From: Candidatus Binatia bacterium
GTDB lineage: Bacteria; Desulfobacterota; Binatia; Bin18
NCBI GenBank assembly: GCA_022826945.1
Contig: JAJDTY010000042.1
Coordinates: forward strand, 20,195 to 84,194
Direction of reading: 5' to 3'
DNA length: 64,000 bases
Shown here piece after piece: positions 56,818 through 64,000 of the stretch (positions are counted from its first letter, which is position 1; every line of letters starts with the position of its first letter). A model generated the notes under the pieces. It was not told where the DNA came from. It saw only the letters and a program-made list of their open reading frames with translations, and searched no databases. Position numbers and translations under genes: made by a program.

Positions 56818-58044
56818 ATGAATACGCTCCAGGGACATCTCGAAGAACGGCTCGAAGCGTTATTCACCATCGGGGCCGAAATCTCATCAACCTTGCAGCT
56901 GGAAGAGGTGCTGCAGCGTATTGTTGCCCAGGCCCGACGCCTCATGGCTGCACGCGTATCCTCCATCCTCCTGCTCGACCCCGAAGAGGGGACCCTCCGC
57001 CCGGCCGCCACCGAGGGAGCGAGCGAGGCCTATCTCGCCCAGCCAGCGCGCGAGGTGGCCACCAGTCTGACCGGGGAAGTGATTAAGGCCGGCCGACCGC
57101 TGTACACGCCGGATGTCCGCAAAGAGACCCGCTACCGTGTAGCGGACTTGGCCCGCCGTGAAGGACTGTGCTCCCTCTTGTCCGTGCCACTCCGGGCCAG
57201 AACCGCCATTATCGGTGTCCTGAATGTCTATACGACCGAGCCACGCTGCTTTGAGGACAGCGATGTCCGGCTGCTGACCCTGCTGGCCAGCCAATCCGCG
57301 ATTGCCATAGAAAATGCAACGCTCTATCGGGACGAAATGCAAGCCAGAGAACAGCTCCGCCAGTCTGAGAAATTGGCCGCCCTGGGGAAGCTCTCCGCGG
57401 GACTGGCCCATGAACTGCGCAACCCGCTGAATACCGTGCTCATGCTGATCTACGCGATGTCACAGGACCAGGCCCAAGACTATCCGCGGGATCGAACAAC
57501 GACCAACGGCTTTTCTGACGATCTCCGTATTGTCCAGGGTGAGTTGCAACGCATTAAACTCTTACTGGATCAGTTTCTGGAATTTGCCCGTCCGCGCCCC
57601 CCTCATTTTCAACGTGAACGACTCCAGGAAATCATGGAAGAAACCCTGCTGCTGATCGGCCCGGAAGCGCGCGTGCGGGGGATCGTCATCCGTAAGGACT
57701 GGGCGAACAACCTCCCCCTGGCCTGGGTTGACGGCACCCAGATCAAGCAGGTGTTCCTGAATCTCTTACTTAATGCGATTCAGGCCATGCCGCACGGCGG
57801 GACGCTGACCGTTCACATCGGCGTCGGGGGCGGCCGCTTGCGGGTCACCATTGCCGACCAGGGAGCCGGCATCTCGCCCGAGGTGCGGACTCAGCTCTTT
57901 GACCCATTTTTTACGACCAAAGAAGACGGCACCGGCCTGGGGCTGTCCATATCGCAACGCATTATTGAAGGTCATAACGGCCGACTGCGCCTCTTCTCTC
58001 AGCCAGGAGCCGGAACAACGGTGTGTATCCGACTCCCCCTCTAG
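56818..58044 (+). CDS. Soluble sensor histidine kinase with GAF domain (NtrB-like position)
   Basis: 408 aa with no membrane span. GAF domain at ~20-165 (LQLEEVLQRIVAQARRLM, then LLSVPLRARTAIIGVLNVY), dimerisation/phosphoacceptor helix with His198 in SAGLAHELRNPLN, and an ATPase domain with N box LLLNAIQAMP, G1 VTIADQGAGIS and G2 GTGLGLSIS. True NtrB sensors carry PAS rather than GAF, so the input may be a small ligand or a PII-independent cue. The partner response regulator starts 4 bases after the stop. Follows amtB by 170 bases. Confidence 0.9.
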   Translation: MNTLQGHLEERLEALFTIGAEISSTLQLEEVLQRIVAQARRLMAARVSSILLLDPEEGTLRPAATEGASEAYLAQPAREVATSLTGEVIKAGRPLYTPDVRKETRYRVADLARREGLCSLLSVPLRARTAIIGVLNVYTTEPRCFEDSDVRLLTLLASQSAIAIENATLYRDEMQAREQLRQSEKLAALGKLSAGLAHELRNPLNTVLMLIYAMSQDQAQDYPRDRTTTNGFSDDLRIVQGELQRIKLLLDQFLEFARPRPPHFQRERLQEIMEETLLLIGPEARVRGIVIRKDWANNLPLAWVDGTQIKQVFLNLLLNAIQAMPHGGTLTVHIGVGGGRLRVTIADQGAGISPEVRTQLFDPFFTTKEDGTGLGLSISQRIIEGHNGRLRLFSQPGAGTTVCIRLPL

Positions 58045-58048
58045 CCCT

Positions 58049-59449
58049 ATGGAGAAAATTCTTATTGTCGATGATGAACGGAACGTTCACTATTCTTTTC
58101 GACGCGTCCTGAGTCGGGAATACGAACTGCTGTCGGCATTCTCCGGCAACGAGGCGCTGGAAAAAATAGACGATCCGGCCTTACGCCTCATCCTCATGGA
58201 CGTCCGCATGCCCAACCGCGATGGACTCTCGACCCTCGAAGAGATCAAGCGCCGCCGACCGACCCTGCCCGTCATTATGATGACGGCCTTTGTCTCAGCC
58301 GAAACGGCCATCCGCTCCACCACGCTGGACGCGGATGACTATCTGGTTAAACCGTTTGATATCGAAACCCTCAAGCAGTTGATCGTCCGTACGCTCCAAA
58401 AACACACCGCCGCAGAAGAGCCCACCTCTCCCCCGGACGAAGCACGGCCGGAACCCCTCTCGCCCGAGGCCGTGCCCATGTTGGGGAACAGCCAGGCCAT
58501 GCAGGAAGTGTATAAAATTATCGGGAAAAGTGCGGCGCGTGATATCACGATTTTGATTACTGGCGAGAGCGGGACAGGCAAAGAGTTGGTTGCCCACGCC
58601 CTACATACCTACTCGCAACGCAGCAACGGGCCATTCCTGGCCATTAATTGCGCGGCCATCCCAGACTCCCTGCTCGAAAGCGAACTCTTTGGTCATGAGC
58701 GTGGCGCTTTTTCCGGGGCGGTCGAGTCACGTCCCGGGAAATTCGAGCTTGCTCAAGGCGGTACGCTTTTCTTGGACGAAATCGGAGACATGCCTCCCCT
58801 CCTCCAGGCCAAGCTGCTGCGCGTGTTGCAAGAACGCGAGATCTACCGGCTAGGAGGGCGGCGCTCACGGCAGATCAATGTGCGCATTATTGCGGCGACC
58901 AACCAGGCGCTTGAGACGCTGCTACAAGATGGACGGTTTCGTGAAGATTTATACTACCGCCTCAATGTCGTACGGATTAATCTACCGCCGCTGCGGGAGC
59001 GTGGTGAAGACATCCTCCTCATCGCCAAACACCTCCTACAGATCCATACCCAGGATAATAAAAACGGCCCGCAAGAGTTTTCTCCAGATGCGTGTAAGAA
59101 ACTCCTCGCCTACTCCTGGCCGGGGAATGTCCGTGAGCTTGAAAACGTTATTGCACAAACGGTGCTATACTCACGCGGCCCGGTCATCACCGGAGAAGAC
59201 CTGACCCTACCCGCCAGCAGTGCTCCGGCATCCTCCGTCTCCCCACCGCCCAACGTCGAGGCCGCCCTGAACGCAACCCTGGAAGAGCTGTTTGCCCAAC
59301 ATGCGGGTAATGTCCTTGCTCGTTCCGAGCAGCTCATTGTCGGCAAGGCGCTTGAACTCTCTCGCTATAATCAGGTTCAGGCCGCCCGGCTGTTGGGCGT
59401 GAGTCGCAATGTCCTGCGGGAGCGGATGAAACGCTATAATTTATTATAA
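58049..59449 (+). CDS. Sigma-54-dependent response regulator (NtrC family)
   Basis: 466 aa from the ATG at 58049. Receiver domain ~1-120 with phosphoacceptor Asp51 in ILMDVRMPNRDG and Lys in DYLVKPFD. AAA+ domain ~145-380: Walker A GESGTGKELVAHAL (~172), and the sigma-54-contacting loop reads GAFSGA (219-224) rather than GAFTGA. C-terminal Fis-type helix-turn-helix (QVQAARLLGVSRNVLRERMK). It is translated with the kinase and is the obvious activator candidate for the two -24/-12 promoters near 53.2 and 62.4 kb (inference). Close to NtrC or AtoC; the exact member is open. Confidence 0.93.
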   Translation: MEKILIVDDERNVHYSFRRVLSREYELLSAFSGNEALEKIDDPALRLILMDVRMPNRDGLSTLEEIKRRRPTLPVIMMTAFVSAETAIRSTTLDADDYLVKPFDIETLKQLIVRTLQKHTAAEEPTSPPDEARPEPLSPEAVPMLGNSQAMQEVYKIIGKSAARDITILITGESGTGKELVAHALHTYSQRSNGPFLAINCAAIPDSLLESELFGHERGAFSGAVESRPGKFELAQGGTLFLDEIGDMPPLLQAKLLRVLQEREIYRLGGRRSRQINVRIIAATNQALETLLQDGRFREDLYYRLNVVRINLPPLRERGEDILLIAKHLLQIHTQDNKNGPQEFSPDACKKLLAYSWPGNVRELENVIAQTVLYSRGPVITGEDLTLPASSAPASSVSPPPNVEAALNATLEELFAQHAGNVLARSEQLIVGKALELSRYNQVQAARLLGVSRNVLRERMKRYNLL

Positions 59450-59523
59450 AATTGCACGGTGGTACCTGGGTGTTGTCGAGTCCGCCACAGACTAGAGCAA
59501 ATAACGATGCTGTGTAGCCTCCT

Positions 59524-59589
59524 GTCATTCCTGTGCATCCAGGCCCCTGACCCTCCGGCCTCTGGATGCCGGATCATGTCCAGCATGAC
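59524..59589. repeat. Intergenic palindromic repeat
   Basis: GTCAT (59524-59528) and ATGAC (59585-59589) bound a nested dyad whose core is GCATCCAG (59535-59542) with CTGGATGC (59562-59569). GGATGCCGGATCATGTCC inside it resembles a proteobacterial intergenic repeat (CTGGATGCCGGATCAAGTCC type, from memory). It fills most of the 180-base gap between the regulator and the antiporter genes. Confidence 0.5.
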
Positions 59590-59629
59590 GAGCGCGGACT
59601 GGCATGGCTACAACTTATCGTGAAACGCT

Positions 59630-61375
59630 CTAGGCCCGCTGTTGCGGCACAACCTGAGCATCCGCCGACCGGAGCACGTCGGACAGGCGCCGCCATAGCT
59701 CGCCGGCATTCTCGGCCTGCATCAGGCTCTGTCGCACCTCTTCTGCACTCATGGTTCGGGCTATGGCCGCGAGAATCTGCAACTGAGCCCCCTCGTCCTG
59801 AACGGGCGTGAGCAGTAGAAAGACCAGTTGCACCGGCAACCCGTCCGGCGCGTCCCAATCGACCCCGGCCGGCGAGCGTCCGCAGGTAACCACAGGCTTC
59901 GACAGCCCGGCCAGCCGGGCGTGTGGGACGGCAATCCCGCTGCCGACGCCTGTCCCCATCAGCTCTTCTCGAGCGAGCACTTCGGCAAACACGCCCTCAT
60001 AGTCCAAGGTGGGGTTGTGTTCCGCTATTTCCTGGCAGAGTTCCTGGATCACTTCCCGGCGCGTCATACCCGTCAAGTGCGGAATCAGAGCCCGACGCAC
60101 AAACAGCTCAGCGATATTCATGGCCGGCCGGCGTCGAATGGACCACATCAGCCAGGGGCCGACAATCAGGGAGGAGATAATCGCCGAGAGGACGATGGAC
60201 ACGAAAACTGGAATGGTGATGATCTGGTATTCCACCGCTACGGCAGCAACCACGATACCAGTCACGCCACTGGGAGTGAAGGCAATGCCGATGGAAACCC
60301 GGTCCACGGCAGAGAGCCCCGCTTGTTGCGCTCCCAGCCACGCCCCAAAATATTTCCCAGCGATGGAGACGAGGGTCACAAAAAGGACGAGAAAAACATC
60401 AAACTGCGCAAAGAAGTCTATTTGGATGGCGATCGTCGCAAAATAGAGCGGTACGAAAATCGCGTGGACCATCTGGGTGAGGATCTGTCGCACCCGTTCG
60501 GAAAGCGCCTCGGCGTCTCCGACCATAATCCCGGCCAGAAAAAACCCAAGCAGGCCGGTCAGCCCCACCCATTGGGTGACAACCCCGCACAGCAGTCCCA
60601 GGCAGCACACAAAGGTCAGGACTACACCGGGTTGGTGCGGCAGGCGGGTGACCAGACCAGTCAGCGCTCGGTCAACCAGGCGCAGCCCCAGCGAGAGACA
60701 AAAGGCGGTAAAGCCGACCGCGGTCGCCAGTAAGAGAATGACCGAACTGATACTCAGCGTGGCCGCCGCGGCAGTGGCAAAGACGAGGCTGAGAATCACC
60801 CAAGCCAAAATATCGTTCACCGCATAGCCGCACAGGGTTAGGAGCCCCAGATCACTCTTGACCAAATCCAGGTCGTGCAACACGCGCGCGATAATGACCA
60901 TGGCACTGATAGCCATAGTGGTGCCTAAAAACAGGGCAAAGGTCAGCCGCTGATCGGGGGTGGCGAGATAGGCGTCGGGCAGAAAGAGCGATAAGAGAAA
61001 CCCAATGGCCATGGGAACGATAACGCCAATAATACCAATACGGAGTGCCGGGCCACGCTGCTGCCAGGCCGTAGACACATCGATCTCAAGGCCCGTCTCA
61101 AGCAGGAGCAGGAGTACGCCAAACCAGGAAACGGTTTCCAGCATGGTGTATTGGATCGGGTCTGGCGGGAACAAGGTCTGGTACAGTTCGGGAGAGAGGC
61201 GGCCGAGCAGCGTTGGACCCAGGAGCAGACCGACCAGGATTTCCCCGACAACGGGCGGATGGCCCCAATGACGCAAGACCTCGCCAAACCCGCGGGCCAT
61301 CACCAGCAGCAGCAGAATCTGAAGCAGAAAAACCAGAAAATGGTGCTCACTTAGATAATGTCCATGCGGCAGCAT
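59630..61375 (-). CDS. Cation/proton antiporter fused to a PTS EIIA domain
   Basis: 581 aa. Residues ~1-410 are a CPA2 (Kef/NapA-like) antiporter with about twelve membrane spans (FLVFLLQILLLLVMARGFG; PPVVGEILVGLLLGPTLLG; YAVNDILAWVILSLV with the conserved Asp). Residues ~430-570 are a fructose/nitrogen-PTS type EIIA domain with the phosphorylatable His in GIAVPHARL near 484. The domain suggests transport is gated by PTS phosphorylation. Such fusions are known in several phyla. Located beside the nitrogen regulator block, which fits control by a nitrogen PTS, though no other PTS gene is seen. Confidence 0.9.
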   Translation of the reverse strand: MLPHGHYLSEHHFLVFLLQILLLLVMARGFGEVLRHWGHPPVVGEILVGLLLGPTLLGRLSPELYQTLFPPDPIQYTMLETVSWFGVLLLLLETGLEIDVSTAWQQRGPALRIGIIGVIVPMAIGFLLSLFLPDAYLATPDQRLTFALFLGTTMAISAMVIIARVLHDLDLVKSDLGLLTLCGYAVNDILAWVILSLVFATAAAATLSISSVILLLATAVGFTAFCLSLGLRLVDRALTGLVTRLPHQPGVVLTFVCCLGLLCGVVTQWVGLTGLLGFFLAGIMVGDAEALSERVRQILTQMVHAIFVPLYFATIAIQIDFFAQFDVFLVLFVTLVSIAGKYFGAWLGAQQAGLSAVDRVSIGIAFTPSGVTGIVVAAVAVEYQIITIPVFVSIVLSAIISSLIVGPWLMWSIRRRPAMNIAELFVRRALIPHLTGMTRREVIQELCQEIAEHNPTLDYEGVFAEVLAREELMGTGVGSGIAVPHARLAGLSKPVVTCGRSPAGVDWDAPDGLPVQLVFLLLTPVQDEGAQLQILAAIARTMSAEEVRQSLMQAENAGELWRRLSDVLRSADAQVVPQQRA

Positions 61376-61653
61376 ATGCGTATGACCTGTAGAGGGCTTG
61401 TGTATGAGTAGTATGCCTTCTTTATCCGGTGAGACCAGGCAAAGTCAAAAGCGTGTGCAGGAGCCCACTATGGTGGATAGGCAACAATGTGATCTCTCCG
61501 CGCAGTACGTATCTCTCTCGGCAGACAAGAGCTCAGGAAAATCAGCGGACGTCTCTCACTGTGTCCATGGCATGCTTTATGCCGCTTACATACGCATACA
61601 GACGTGGCAAGAGAGAAACGGGTTTCCTTCCTTTACCTGTTCTCTCTGCTTGG

Positions 61654-61681
61654 GGGGGCGACAATTCCCCTCGTCGCCCCC
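61654..61681. repeat. Stable hairpin upstream of the small conserved gene
   Basis: GGGGGCGAC (61654-61662) pairs perfectly with GTCGCCCCC (61673-61681) around a ten-base loop, 34 bases before the TTG start at 61716. In the gap 61376-61715 I see this hairpin and no convincing gene, although one frame is open throughout. Confidence 0.55.
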
Positions 61682-61715
61682 TCCTCAATACTCACAGAGA
61701 AAGGAAATATTCACA

Positions 61716-62072
61716 TTGTTGACCGAGACGGTAAACTACATATGGTCCGAGGATGTCTCCAGTAATTTCTTTAGCATCGACCCAATCGTCGAGATATCTC
61801 AGGCGTCCCCTCGCGAAAGCCCACGACAGAAGTTGTGGTGGGCCGTGCTCATTGACGTCTTTTTTGTAAGAGATGCCGCGTATCAGGGCAGCAAGGGCGT
61901 ACAACCACAGTACGAGCGCGATCAGGCTTGGGTTATAGACGAGAGTGAGAATCCTTTATCTTTCCGCTGGACGTGTAGGCAACTCGGCCTTGACCCGCAA
62001 CGCGTCAAACAGGCGTATCACAGGATACCCATCAAAACGTGGGGAAAACGCAAACGTCGAACTCGACTGTAA
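61716..62072 (+). CDS. Small conserved-looking protein of unknown function
   Basis: 118 aa from a TTG at 61716 that lies ten bases after AAAGGAA; the frame is open from 61398, so a longer product is possible. Seen: QKLWWAVLIDVFFVRDAAYQ followed by QAWVIDESENPLSFRWTCRQ and LGLDPQRVKQAYHR. This resembles a short family I recall from several proteobacteria in which a WxxxDD..PFSFxxVCxxLGLDPxxVR pattern recurs, with no known function; the helix-turn-helix-like end hints at nucleic-acid binding. Base composition is lower in GC than neighbours. Start uncertain. Confidence 0.5.
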   Translation: MLTETVNYIWSEDVSSNFFSIDPIVEISQASPRESPRQKLWWAVLIDVFFVRDAAYQGSKGVQPQYERDQAWVIDESENPLSFRWTCRQLGLDPQRVKQAYHRIPIKTWGKRKRRTRL

Positions 62073-62187
62073 CAGGGAGAGTGCTGACCTGTTGTCTCAG
62101 CAGCAGGCATCACCACACCCATGCTGCAAAGATGGGCACGGCACCCCGACCAGACTGAAAAATAAGGCTTTTCTTTGTCTTTCGGTT

Positions 62188-62203
62188 TGGCATGCTTCCT
62201 GCA
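62188..62203 (+). promoter_or_regulatory. Weak -24/-12 candidate in the leader of the second porin
   Basis: TGGCATGCTTCCTGCA has GG (62189-62190) and GC (62201-62202) exactly 12 apart, but only TGC of the TTGC box. It lies 262 bases before the porin start, far for a promoter, and could serve only a long leader. Confidence 0.3.
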
Positions 62204-62291
62204 CCTATTCTCTAGCTGTGAGTCAGAGCTCTTGATTGAGCTTGCTGAAGAGAGTTGCCCTTCCTTCCGCTCTCTTCTAGATTGCCCTGGG

Positions 62292-62313
62292 GGCGGTCGT
62301 CCCTCCGACCGCC
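62292..62313. repeat. Hairpin in the spacer before the second porin
   Basis: GGCGGTCG (62292-62299) and CGACCGCC (62306-62313), eight perfect pairs, six-base loop, followed after ~15 bases by TTTT. It may terminate the small gene ending at 62072. The remainder of 62073-62464 holds the two -24/-12 candidates and nothing else I recognise. Confidence 0.5.
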
Positions 62314-62397
62314 TCCGCCCCCCCTCTTTTCAATCTGATCATTCCCTTTGCTACTTACTTTTTTTCCCGCTTCTCTGTATCCTATCTTCCTTGTGTT

Positions 62398-62413
62398 TGG
62401 CTCCAGCATTGCT
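62398..62413 (+). promoter_or_regulatory. Sigma-54 (-24/-12) promoter candidate for the second porin
   Basis: TGGCTCCAGCATTGCT has GG at 62399-62400 and GC at 62411-62412, spacing 12, and a full TTGCT. It matches the 53242 element at 13 of 16 positions. It predicts a start near 62424 and a ~40-base leader before 62465. Confidence 0.5.
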
Positions 62414-62464
62414 TAGCCTATTCTATAGAAACGCCGGGCAAAGCGTATGGACGAGGAGGAGAGA

Positions 62465-63991
62465 ATGATCCAAGGCCGCAGCAGTTCCACAGGATGTGCC
62501 AGGACGACCTATCGGCAGCTCGCTGCTTTCATCCAACAAGGAGGTCTTCTGCTGCTCGTCCTGTGCTTCCTGACTGTCTATCCAGTTCCGCTTCGGGCGG
62601 ACGTATCGGTCAGCCAGATTTCCCCGAAGCTGTCCGTCTTCGGCAGCCTGCGTACGCGGGGTGAATTCTGGGACTGGTTTGAGGGGACCTCGGGCGATTC
62701 TTCGTATGCCTATGCGGCCACCGTAGCCAAGCTGGGTCTGAAATGGCAGCAAGACCTGTTCGACCTGCATCTTGAGGCGCAGAACACGGCCCTGATGGGT
62801 CTACCCGATGACGCCAGCGCGCCCGCACCGCAGGGCTCCTTTGGTCTGGGTCCGGTCTATCTGTCCCATAATCGCCGTCAGAACGATGCCAGCGTGTTTC
62901 TCAAACAGGCCCACCTGACCCTGAAACAGCTCGGTATCCCCGGCCTTCGCCTGAGGGGCGGGCGGCACTCGATCGCCGGAGGCGCGGAAGTGATGAGCAA
63001 GGACCCCACGATCGACTGGATCAAACGCATGCGGGTCTCCCAGCGTCTGCTCGGTCCTTTCGGCTGGTCCCACGTCGGACGCTCGTATGACGGCTTCACC
63101 CTGAGCTGGACTAGGGGAGCCTATAATTTTACGCTGCACGGCTCTCATCCGACTCAGGCCGGTTTTGACTTGGCCGGCAACAAGACCATTGACGATATCG
63201 ACATCCTGTACGCCGGCTTCAACCTGACCCGACCCGAGTTCGCCAAGATGACCGACGCGCGGCTGTTCTATATCTATTACGCCGACGGGCGGAACCTACG
63301 GCCCACCGATAATCGGCCGGCCGCAGAGCGCAGTCGCCGACACTTGGCCATCAACATGGGTGGCGGCAACCTGATTCAGGTCGTGCCGACCGGGGCCGGC
63401 CCAATTGACCTGATGGGCTGGGGCGTAGTGCAAGGCGGCGACTGGGGGCAGCAGGACCATCACGGCTGGGCATTTGCCGTCGAGGCTGGCTGGCAACCCA
63501 GTGGACTACCGTGGAATCCCTGGTTTCGGATTGGTTATAACCGCAGCTCGGGCGACGACGACCCCAACGACAGCGACCACGACACCTTTTTCCAGATGCT
63601 GCCAACGGCCCGGGTCTATTCGTTTGCCACCTTCTACAACCTGATGAATAACGAGGACGGATTCTTCCAACTCATCCTGCGTCCGCTTGAAGGGTTGGTC
63701 TGGCGCACGGACTTTCACTATATTCGCGTCAGCGAGAAGAATGACCTGTGGTACCAGGGCGCGGGTGCCACCCTTGAAGACCGTCAGGCCGGCTTCGGCT
63801 TTGTCGGCCGTCCGACCTTTGGCAAACGCGATCTGTTTCAGATTATCGAAACCAGCCTTAGCTATAATCTGAACAAACACATCAACGTCAACGTCTTTTT
63901 TGCCCACGTCTTCGGCGACAGCATCGTGGATCAGATCTATCCCGACGACAGTGCCAATTTCGGCTATATCGAGACGACGTTGAAGTTTTAG
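62465..63991 (+). CDS. Outer-membrane channel of the alginate-export / DUF1302-like porin type
   Basis: 508 aa from the ATG at 62465, which follows GAGGAGGAGA; a second ATG at 62447 is less likely. A long signal peptide (~1-46, LLLLVLCFLTVYPVPLRA) precedes a beta barrel: FGSLRTRGEFWDWF, LGLKWQQDLFDLHLEAQNT in part, LRLRGGRHSIAGGAEVM, DGFTLSWTRGAYNFTLHG and the terminal strand IETTLKF ending in Phe, the signal for BAM assembly. It resembles the alginate-export porin family; substrate unknown. Complete in the window. A -24/-12 promoter candidate lies upstream. Confidence 0.82.
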   Translation: MIQGRSSSTGCARTTYRQLAAFIQQGGLLLLVLCFLTVYPVPLRADVSVSQISPKLSVFGSLRTRGEFWDWFEGTSGDSSYAYAATVAKLGLKWQQDLFDLHLEAQNTALMGLPDDASAPAPQGSFGLGPVYLSHNRRQNDASVFLKQAHLTLKQLGIPGLRLRGGRHSIAGGAEVMSKDPTIDWIKRMRVSQRLLGPFGWSHVGRSYDGFTLSWTRGAYNFTLHGSHPTQAGFDLAGNKTIDDIDILYAGFNLTRPEFAKMTDARLFYIYYADGRNLRPTDNRPAAERSRRHLAINMGGGNLIQVVPTGAGPIDLMGWGVVQGGDWGQQDHHGWAFAVEAGWQPSGLPWNPWFRIGYNRSSGDDDPNDSDHDTFFQMLPTARVYSFATFYNLMNNEDGFFQLILRPLEGLVWRTDFHYIRVSEKNDLWYQGAGATLEDRQAGFGFVGRPTFGKRDLFQIIETSLSYNLNKHINVNVFFAHVFGDSIVDQIYPDDSANFGYIETTLKF

Positions 63992-64000
63992 GGGCTACAC

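Noticed and set aside
61398..61715. N-terminal extension of the small conserved protein
   Set aside because: The frame is open but its residues look random and include the strong hairpin; the recognisable part begins after 61716.

Overview
The window reads as chromosomal DNA of a free-living Gram-negative bacterium with a GC content a little under 60 percent (by eye). Two outer-membrane beta-barrel proteins, several lipoproteins, an RlpA and an AmiC-type amidase show an outer membrane and a normal septal peptidoglycan system. GlnD, GlnE, a PII protein, AmtB and a sigma-54 regulator give a proteobacterial style of nitrogen control. I cannot assign a phylum; an uncultured lineage related to the former Deltaproteobacteria or Tectomicrobia is my best guess, at low confidence. 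I saw no rRNA, tRNA, CRISPR array, prophage or insertion sequence.

Layout. 1-5.4 kb: the 3' end of ahcY, then amiC, glnD and xerD on the plus strand, closed by a terminator. 5.4-9.6 kb: a zinc alcohol dehydrogenase and meaB (minus), a crotonase-fold protein (plus), a BrnT/BrnA toxin-antitoxin pair and a SnoaL-like protein. 9.6-15.3 kb: one very long UvrA that is two UvrA proteins fused head to tail. 15.5-22.7 kb: two TPR proteins, a GT1 glycosyltransferase, a flavin reductase, and a ketopantoate-reductase-like / VOC / alcohol dehydrogenase run. 22.7-24.7 kb: a decayed MmeI-type restriction-modification gene beside three unrecognised minus-strand genes. 24.8-28.8 kb: aminopeptidase P and a minus-strand operon of a degenerate metallo-beta-lactamase-fold lipoprotein, an unknown protein, a PTPS/QueD-like enzyme and a lipoprotein cytochrome. 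29.0-37.0 kb: a five-gene MoxR/DUF58/BatA/VWA operon behind a recognisable sigma-70 promoter. 37.1-45.0 kb: YbjQ-like, FIST, a possible amino-thiazoline hydrolase relative, an aminotransferase fused to a partial Mur-ligase-like domain, CorC, a glutaredoxin-like protein, CutA and RlpA. 45.1-52.4 kb: Smr protein, a beta-propeller protein, rpe, a four-S1-domain protein and glnE. 52.4-64 kb: a ferritin-like protein, then a nitrogen-related block: porin, glnK, structured spacer, amtB, GAF histidine kinase, sigma-54 response regulator, an antiporter with a PTS EIIA domain, a small conserved protein and a second porin.

The strongest theme is nitrogen control. The PII-modifying enzyme (GlnD), the glutamine synthetase adenylyltransferase (GlnE), a PII protein, the ammonium channel and a two-component pair of the sigma-54 class all lie in 64 kb. 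A near-consensus -24/-12 promoter precedes the porin-glnK pair and a weaker one precedes the second porin. The 243-base glnK-amtB spacer folds on paper into three consecutive stems and is my best candidate for an undescribed regulatory element. The most unusual protein is the aminotransferase/Mur-like fusion at 39.9-42.0 kb.
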